NCBI RefSeq assembly: GCF_039655875.1
Contig: NZ_JBBYXK010000001.1
Span: 496,001 to 560,000, forward strand
Length of the DNA: 64,000 bases
Direction of reading: 5' to 3'
Source: Emcibacter sp. SYSU 3D8
Lineage (GTDB): Bacteria; Pseudomonadota; Alphaproteobacteria; SMXS01
The position numbers and the translations under genes were made by a program. This document shows, piece by piece, positions 60,356-64,000 of this stretch; the first letter of the stretch is position 1, and each line of letters begins with the position of its first letter. Under the pieces are notes generated by a model. It saw nothing but the letters and a program-made list of their open reading frames with translations. It made no database searches and had not been told where the DNA came from.

Positions 60356-61161
60356 AGATCATCCAGATTTCCGATCCGCATTTCGGCACCGTCCGCCCTC
60401 CAGTGGCCGAAGCGCTGCTTCGGCTGGTGGAGGACGAGGCGCCCGATCTGGCGATCCTGTCCGGCGACATCACCCAGCGCGCCCGCGCCCACGAATTCGA
60501 CGCCGCGCGGGCGTATCTCGACCGCTTGCACGTGCCCGAATGGCTGGTGATCCCGGGCAACCACGACGTACCGCTCTATAACCTGGCGGCGCGGCTGGCC
60601 GCGCCCTATGCGGGCTTCCAGCGCGTGTTCGGCAACGATTTGGAGCCGGCTTTCGAGAACGAGACGCTGCTGGCGCTGACGGTCAAGACCACCCGCCGCT
60701 ACCGCCACATCGACGGCGAGGTGTCGGCCGAACAGGTGGAACGGGTCGCGGCCCGCCTGCGGGCTGCGACACCCCGGCAATTGCGGATCGTGGTCACGCA
60801 CCAGCCGGTGTTCGTGATCCGCGAGGAGGACAAGAACGACCTGCTGCACGGCCACGAGCGCGCGGTACACGCCTGGGCAGAGGCCGGCGCCGACATCATC
60901 ATGGGCGGACATATCCACCTGCCCTATACGAGTCCGCTCCACGCAGCCTACCCGGATCTGACGCGCCCGGTCTGGGCGGTGCAGGCCGGCACGGCGCTGT
61001 CGCGGCGCATCCGCTACGAGTCCGACAATTCGGTGAACGTGATCCATTACGACCAGCCCGGTCGCTGCGACGTGCGGCAATGGGACTTCGTACCCGGGAC
61101 CGAGCGATTCGAACCGGCCGCCACCCATGAACTGCTATTGGCTCATCCAACAACCCCGTGA
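60352..61161 (+). CDS. Calcineurin-like metallophosphoesterase
   Basis: A 269-residue dinuclear metal hydrolase: D8 and H10 in SDPHFG, LSGDIT, GNHD (IPGNHDVP), a central HQPVF, and GGHIHLPY. This is the canonical D-x-H...GD...GNHD...H...GHxH set. Start ATG overlaps the kinase-like gene's stop. Family members (3',5'-cAMP phosphodiesterase CpdA, phospholipid and UDP-diacylglucosamine hydrolases) act on phosphoesters; the lipid-kinase partner suggests a lipid or phospholipid substrate, but this is inference. Confidence 0.93.
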   Translation: MKIIQISDPHFGTVRPPVAEALLRLVEDEAPDLAILSGDITQRARAHEFDAARAYLDRLHVPEWLVIPGNHDVPLYNLAARLAAPYAGFQRVFGNDLEPAFENETLLALTVKTTRRYRHIDGEVSAEQVERVAARLRAATPRQLRIVVTHQPVFVIREEDKNDLLHGHERAVHAWAEAGADIIMGGHIHLPYTSPLHAAYPDLTRPVWAVQAGTALSRRIRYESDNSVNVIHYDQPGRCDVRQWDFVPGTERFEPAATHELLLAHPTTP

Positions 61162-61239
61162 CTCATGCACCAATGACTTTTATGATATCGGCTCGCATGC
61201 CCGGCCGCGCCGGGACGTTGACATCGGGGAGATGACGCC

Positions 61240-62541
61240 GTGAACAAGGAAACCGCCGTAAGCCAGGCCAGCGCCTCGGGCTGCCCGTTCAAGTCCGCCG
61301 CCGAGATCAGCTTCATGGATCCTGTGGTGCAGGAAAACTGGTTCCCGGCCTATGACGTCATCCGCGAGGAATCGCCGGTCTATTTCATGCCGCAGATCGG
61401 CATGTACGTGGTCACGCGGTACGAGGATCTGGAATACATCATTCGCCGTCCCGAGATCTTCACCACCGGCGGCGATGTGCAGGCCGCCGAGCCGCTGATC
61501 AAGTTCCCCTCAAACCGGGCGCTGTACGACACCAAGGGCTGGCGCCGCTATACGTCGCTGGGCGAGAACATGCCCAAGCACCAGCATTATCGCAGCCTCG
61601 TCGATCCCAAACTGACCATGGGCGCCGTGCGGCAAAAGGAGCCGTTCATCCGGGCGACCATCAACGAGCTGATCGACACCTGGATCGACAAGGGCGAGAT
61701 CGAGTTCATGAAGGACTTCGCCGAGCCACTGCCGATGATGGTGATCGCCGAACTGCTGGGCTTCCCGCGCATGGACCTGCCCATGCTGAAGGAATGGTCG
61801 TTCGCCTGGGTTTGGCCGTTCTCTCGTGGCCTGACCGAGGAACAGGAGAAGTGGGCGGTCGAAAAGCATATCGAGCTGCAGCACTACATTCACGACACCA
61901 TCAAGGACAAGCTGAAGAATCCCAAGGACGACATCATCACCCATCTGACGCAGACCGAGCTGTTCGACGTCGAACTGGGCAAGCATCGTCCGCTGATGGA
62001 ACACGAGATCATCGGCATCATCGACCACCTGCTGATCGGCGGCAACGAGACCACCACCTTCGCCATCTCCAACGGCATGTGGTTGCTGTTCCGCTTCCCC
62101 GACGTGTACCGGGAACTGCAGGCCGACCTGTCCAAGGTCAAGAATTTCGTCGAGGAAGTGCTGCGCATGGAAAGCCCGACGCAGGGCCTCTATCGCTTCG
62201 TCAGCCAGGACGTGGAGATCAATGGCGTGAAGGTGCCGAAGGGCGCCACCCTGAGCATCCGCTTCGGCGCCGGCAATCACGACCACCGCATGTTCCCCGA
62301 GCCGGATCAGCTCCAGCTGGGGCGCAAGAACGCCGGCCGTCACTTGGCGTTCAGCCTGGGCGAGCACCACTGTCCCGGGGCGTCACTGAGCCGGTTCGAG
62401 CAGAATTGCGCCTGGGACATCCTGCTGCGCCGGGCCCACGACTTCCGGCCGGCCCCGGAGAAGAATACCTACGACCATGTCCACGGCATGTGGGTGCGCG
62501 CCTTGAAGGAACTGCACGTCCAGTTCGACAAGGTAGCCTAG
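61240..62541 (+). CDS. Cytochrome P450
   Basis: A 433-residue soluble P450. The I-helix motif is GGNETTT (267-273), the ExxR pair E306/R309, and the haem loop FSLGEHHCPG places Cys378. The usual FGxG start of the loop reads FSLG, a less common variant. Start is GTG 61240 after GGGGAGATGACGCC. It lies opposite an SDR and overlaps it by 4 bp at the 3' ends. Substrate unknown; the N-terminal SASGCPF motif is a family feature of some bacterial P450s that act on steroids and fatty acids. Confidence 0.94.
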   Translation: MNKETAVSQASASGCPFKSAAEISFMDPVVQENWFPAYDVIREESPVYFMPQIGMYVVTRYEDLEYIIRRPEIFTTGGDVQAAEPLIKFPSNRALYDTKGWRRYTSLGENMPKHQHYRSLVDPKLTMGAVRQKEPFIRATINELIDTWIDKGEIEFMKDFAEPLPMMVIAELLGFPRMDLPMLKEWSFAWVWPFSRGLTEEQEKWAVEKHIELQHYIHDTIKDKLKNPKDDIITHLTQTELFDVELGKHRPLMEHEIIGIIDHLLIGGNETTTFAISNGMWLLFRFPDVYRELQADLSKVKNFVEEVLRMESPTQGLYRFVSQDVEINGVKVPKGATLSIRFGAGNHDHRMFPEPDQLQLGRKNAGRHLAFSLGEHHCPGASLSRFEQNCAWDILLRRAHDFRPAPEKNTYDHVHGMWVRALKELHVQFDKVA

Positions 62542-63293
62542 AGAATCATGCCGCCGTCGACCGAGAACACCGCGCCGGTGGCGAAGCTGGATTCATCCGA
62601 CGCCAGGTAGAGCACGATGCTGGCGATGTCGCTTGGCTTGCCGAGATGTCCGACCGGGTGGCTGGCCTCCATGCCCTTGAGCATGGCGTCGGGATCGGGT
62701 ACCTGGGCCAGTACCTTGTCGATGATCGGGGTGCGGATCGCACCCGGCGCCACCGCATTGCAGCGGATGCCGTAGCGCTGTTCGCCGCAATGCAGGCCGA
62801 TGGCCTTGGTGGCGGCGATCACCGCCGCCTTGGCCGCATTATAGGCCACGAGCCCGGCACTGGCCTTGATGCCCGCGCCCGAGGCCATGTTGACGATCGA
62901 GCCGCCGGTGCGTTTCATCAGCCCGATGCCGGTACGGCATCCCCAATAGACGCTTTCCACGTCCACGGCGAAGGTCTGGCGCCAGGCCTCGATGGAAATG
63001 TCCTCGATGGTGCCCATCAGGGTGATGCCGGCGTTGTTGACCAGCACATCCAGTCGGCCATGCGCCTGTTCGACGCCGCCGATGATCCGCGCCCAGTCGT
63101 CGCCGCTGGTGACGTCATGGCGGTGAAACGATGCACCATTGCCGATCGACGCGGCGACCGCCGCGCCGGCGTCGGCGTCGATATCGGTCAGCACGACCAC
63201 CGCGCCTTCCGCCGCCAGCCGTTCGGCGATGGCCTTGCCCAGCCCCGATGCCGCGCCGGTAACCAGCGCGATCTTGCCTGCAACCCTGTCCAT
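62538..63293 (-). CDS. Short-chain dehydrogenase/reductase (SDR)
   Basis: A 251-residue classical SDR: TGAASGLGKAIA, acidic beta-2 (VVLTDIDAD) suggesting NAD+, VNNAGITLMG, an active-site NMASGAG with Ser, YNAAKAA with Tyr and Lys, and the ending ATGAVFSVDGGMIL. It converges on the P450, with a 4-bp overlap of their 3' ends. An alcohol made by the P450 could be its substrate; this is context only. Confidence 0.92.
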   Translation of the reverse strand: MDRVAGKIALVTGAASGLGKAIAERLAAEGAVVVLTDIDADAGAAVAASIGNGASFHRHDVTSGDDWARIIGGVEQAHGRLDVLVNNAGITLMGTIEDISIEAWRQTFAVDVESVYWGCRTGIGLMKRTGGSIVNMASGAGIKASAGLVAYNAAKAAVIAATKAIGLHCGEQRYGIRCNAVAPGAIRTPIIDKVLAQVPDPDAMLKGMEASHPVGHLGKPSDIASIVLYLASDESSFATGAVFSVDGGMIL

Positions 63294-63461
63294 GGACGTC
63301 CTCCCCGACGGTTTCCGTCTTCGCCGATATCATTCCACACCGATGCAGGGCAACAATTATAAGCGCAGCCCAACGGCGCGGCGTCCTGTCGCGTGCCTGA
63401 CACCGGCCCCAAACAACTCACTAATTACAGTATTCGGCTACCTCATATCCTAATTAATAAT

Positions 63462-63486
63462 GGAACTTCCAAGAATACATGATGTT
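63462..63486 (+). promoter_or_regulatory. Possible EcfG-type promoter for the SH3 gene
   Basis: GGAAC at 63462 and GTT at 63484, spaced by 17 bp, lie in an AT-rich stretch and precede the ATG at 63593 by about 105 bp. Match is weaker than at 59063 because the second box is GTTT instead of CGTT. Confidence 0.35.
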
Positions 63487-63592
63487 TGCGTTGCCGATGG
63501 GAACAGTTCAAGGAACGGAACATCCGGACCTTGCGACGGCCCGCCCCGGCACGGATACGCCGGATAACACAGGCATCCATGGAGGACTTCCA

Positions 63593-64000
63593 ATGCTGAA
63601 GAAAATTCTGGCCGGCACGGTGATCGCCGCCGGCGCTCTTGCCGCCGCAACGTCCGCGCAGGCCGCTGCGGGCTTTACCACCAACAGCATCGAGCTGCGG
63701 TCAGGACCAGGCGCCGGTTATCCGAGCGTCGGGATCATCGAGACCAACAGTGCCGTCGAGGTGAACGGCTGCCTGCAAAGCTGGAGCTGGTGCGATGTGA
63801 CCATCGGCGACAATCGCGGCTGGGTCGAGGGTAATGCCCTGGCGCTTGAATATCAGAATAACCGCACTGCGCTGGTCGAGGTCGCGCCGCAGGCCAATGT
63901 GGGGGTGGTGACCTTCAGTCTCGACGATTACTGGGACACCAACTACAAGACCCGGACCTTCTACAAGGAGCGTCCGCGCTGGCAGCAATATTACCGCGAG
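63593..64000 (+). CDS. Exported SH3-domain protein (3' end cut by window edge)
   Basis: 136 codons visible. The signal peptide (ILAGTVIAAGALAAATSAQA) is followed by a bacterial SH3 domain (TTNSIELRSGPGAGYPSVG, VEVNGCLQSWSWCDVTIG, NRGWVEGNALALEY) and then a new segment rich in Tyr/Trp and basic residues (DDYWDTNYKTRTFYKE, PRWQQYYRE) that continues beyond the window. The start follows CATGGAGGACTTCCA. Bacterial SH3 domains bind peptidoglycan or ions; the Tyr-rich tail recalls RcnB-type periplasmic proteins. Confidence 0.85.
   Translation, partial: MLKKILAGTVIAAGALAAATSAQAAAGFTTNSIELRSGPGAGYPSVGIIETNSAVEVNGCLQSWSWCDVTIGDNRGWVEGNALALEYQNNRTALVEVAPQANVGVVTFSLDDYWDTNYKTRTFYKERPRWQQYYRE

Noticed and set aside
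61200..61239. Palindrome CCCGGCCGCGCCGGG near the second P450 start as an operator.
   Set aside because: Short GC-rich inverted repeats are frequent here; nothing supports a specific regulator.

Overview
The window is a GC-rich, densely packed bacterial chromosome segment with no rRNA, tRNA, CRISPR array, transposase, integrase or phage gene that I can see. Gene content (tandem Rieske oxygenases, two P450s, acyl-CoA ligases, an LLM flavin oxidoreductase, a UPF0391/DUF1328 stress protein behind an EcfG-like promoter, a YcbB-type L,D-transpeptidase) suggests an aerobic, catabolically versatile Gram-negative, most likely an alphaproteobacterium. I cannot fix the order or genus from sequence alone.

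Region 1 (1-21.6 kb) is a catabolic island. On the minus strand an aldehyde dehydrogenase and a crotonase lead into three tandem paralogous Rieske oxygenase alpha subunits, the last cut by the window edge. Two tandem paralogous acyl-CoA ligases, a P450, a zinc-free MDR oxidoreductase, a ThuA-like protein, a flippase, and an LLM oxidoreductase-crotonase-acyl-CoA dehydrogenase operon follow. Plus-strand genes between them encode a Rid protein, an ABM protein, a MAPEG protein, an SDR and a dienelactone hydrolase. Together they look like machinery that oxygenates a hydrophobic substrate, activates it with CoA and shortens it by beta-oxidation. The substrate is not evident.

Region 2 (21.7-27.7 kb) is envelope biology: two lipoproteins, a secreted TPR protein, an F420/FMN split-barrel protein, an FKBP isomerase and an L,D-transpeptidase. 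Region 3 (27.6-32.3 kb) is the most unusual stretch. A 38-codon ORF is followed by a GntA/YqcI-like haem oxygenase homologue, a DUF1989 protein, a DedA membrane protein, an ATP-grasp enzyme, an SDR lacking the usual catalytic lysine, and a membrane protein with what looks like a duplicated soluble domain. I propose it as a candidate uncharacterised biosynthetic or modification operon.

Region 4 (32.3-40.7 kb) is mixed: SDR, unknown protein, LTA-synthase-like sulfatase-fold enzyme, VOC protein, exported membrane protein, PhyH dioxygenase, MsrB, O-methyltransferase and a small exported Cys-repeat protein. Region 5 (40.7-48.7 kb) is one minus-strand operon of five exported proteins, four of them c-type cytochromes (seven CXXCH motifs in total). 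Two resemble the RoxA/cytochrome c peroxidase-like dihaem superfamily. Region 6 (49-64 kb) holds a molybdopterin oxidoreductase divergent from a GMC oxidoreductase, small housekeeping and stress proteins, a lemA-TPM-TPM operon, a lipid-kinase-like gene coupled to a metallophosphoesterase, a second P450, an SDR, and a truncated SH3-domain protein at the right edge.

No gene in the 64 kb looks like a DNA-binding transcriptional regulator, so control of these pathways must come from elsewhere in the genome.
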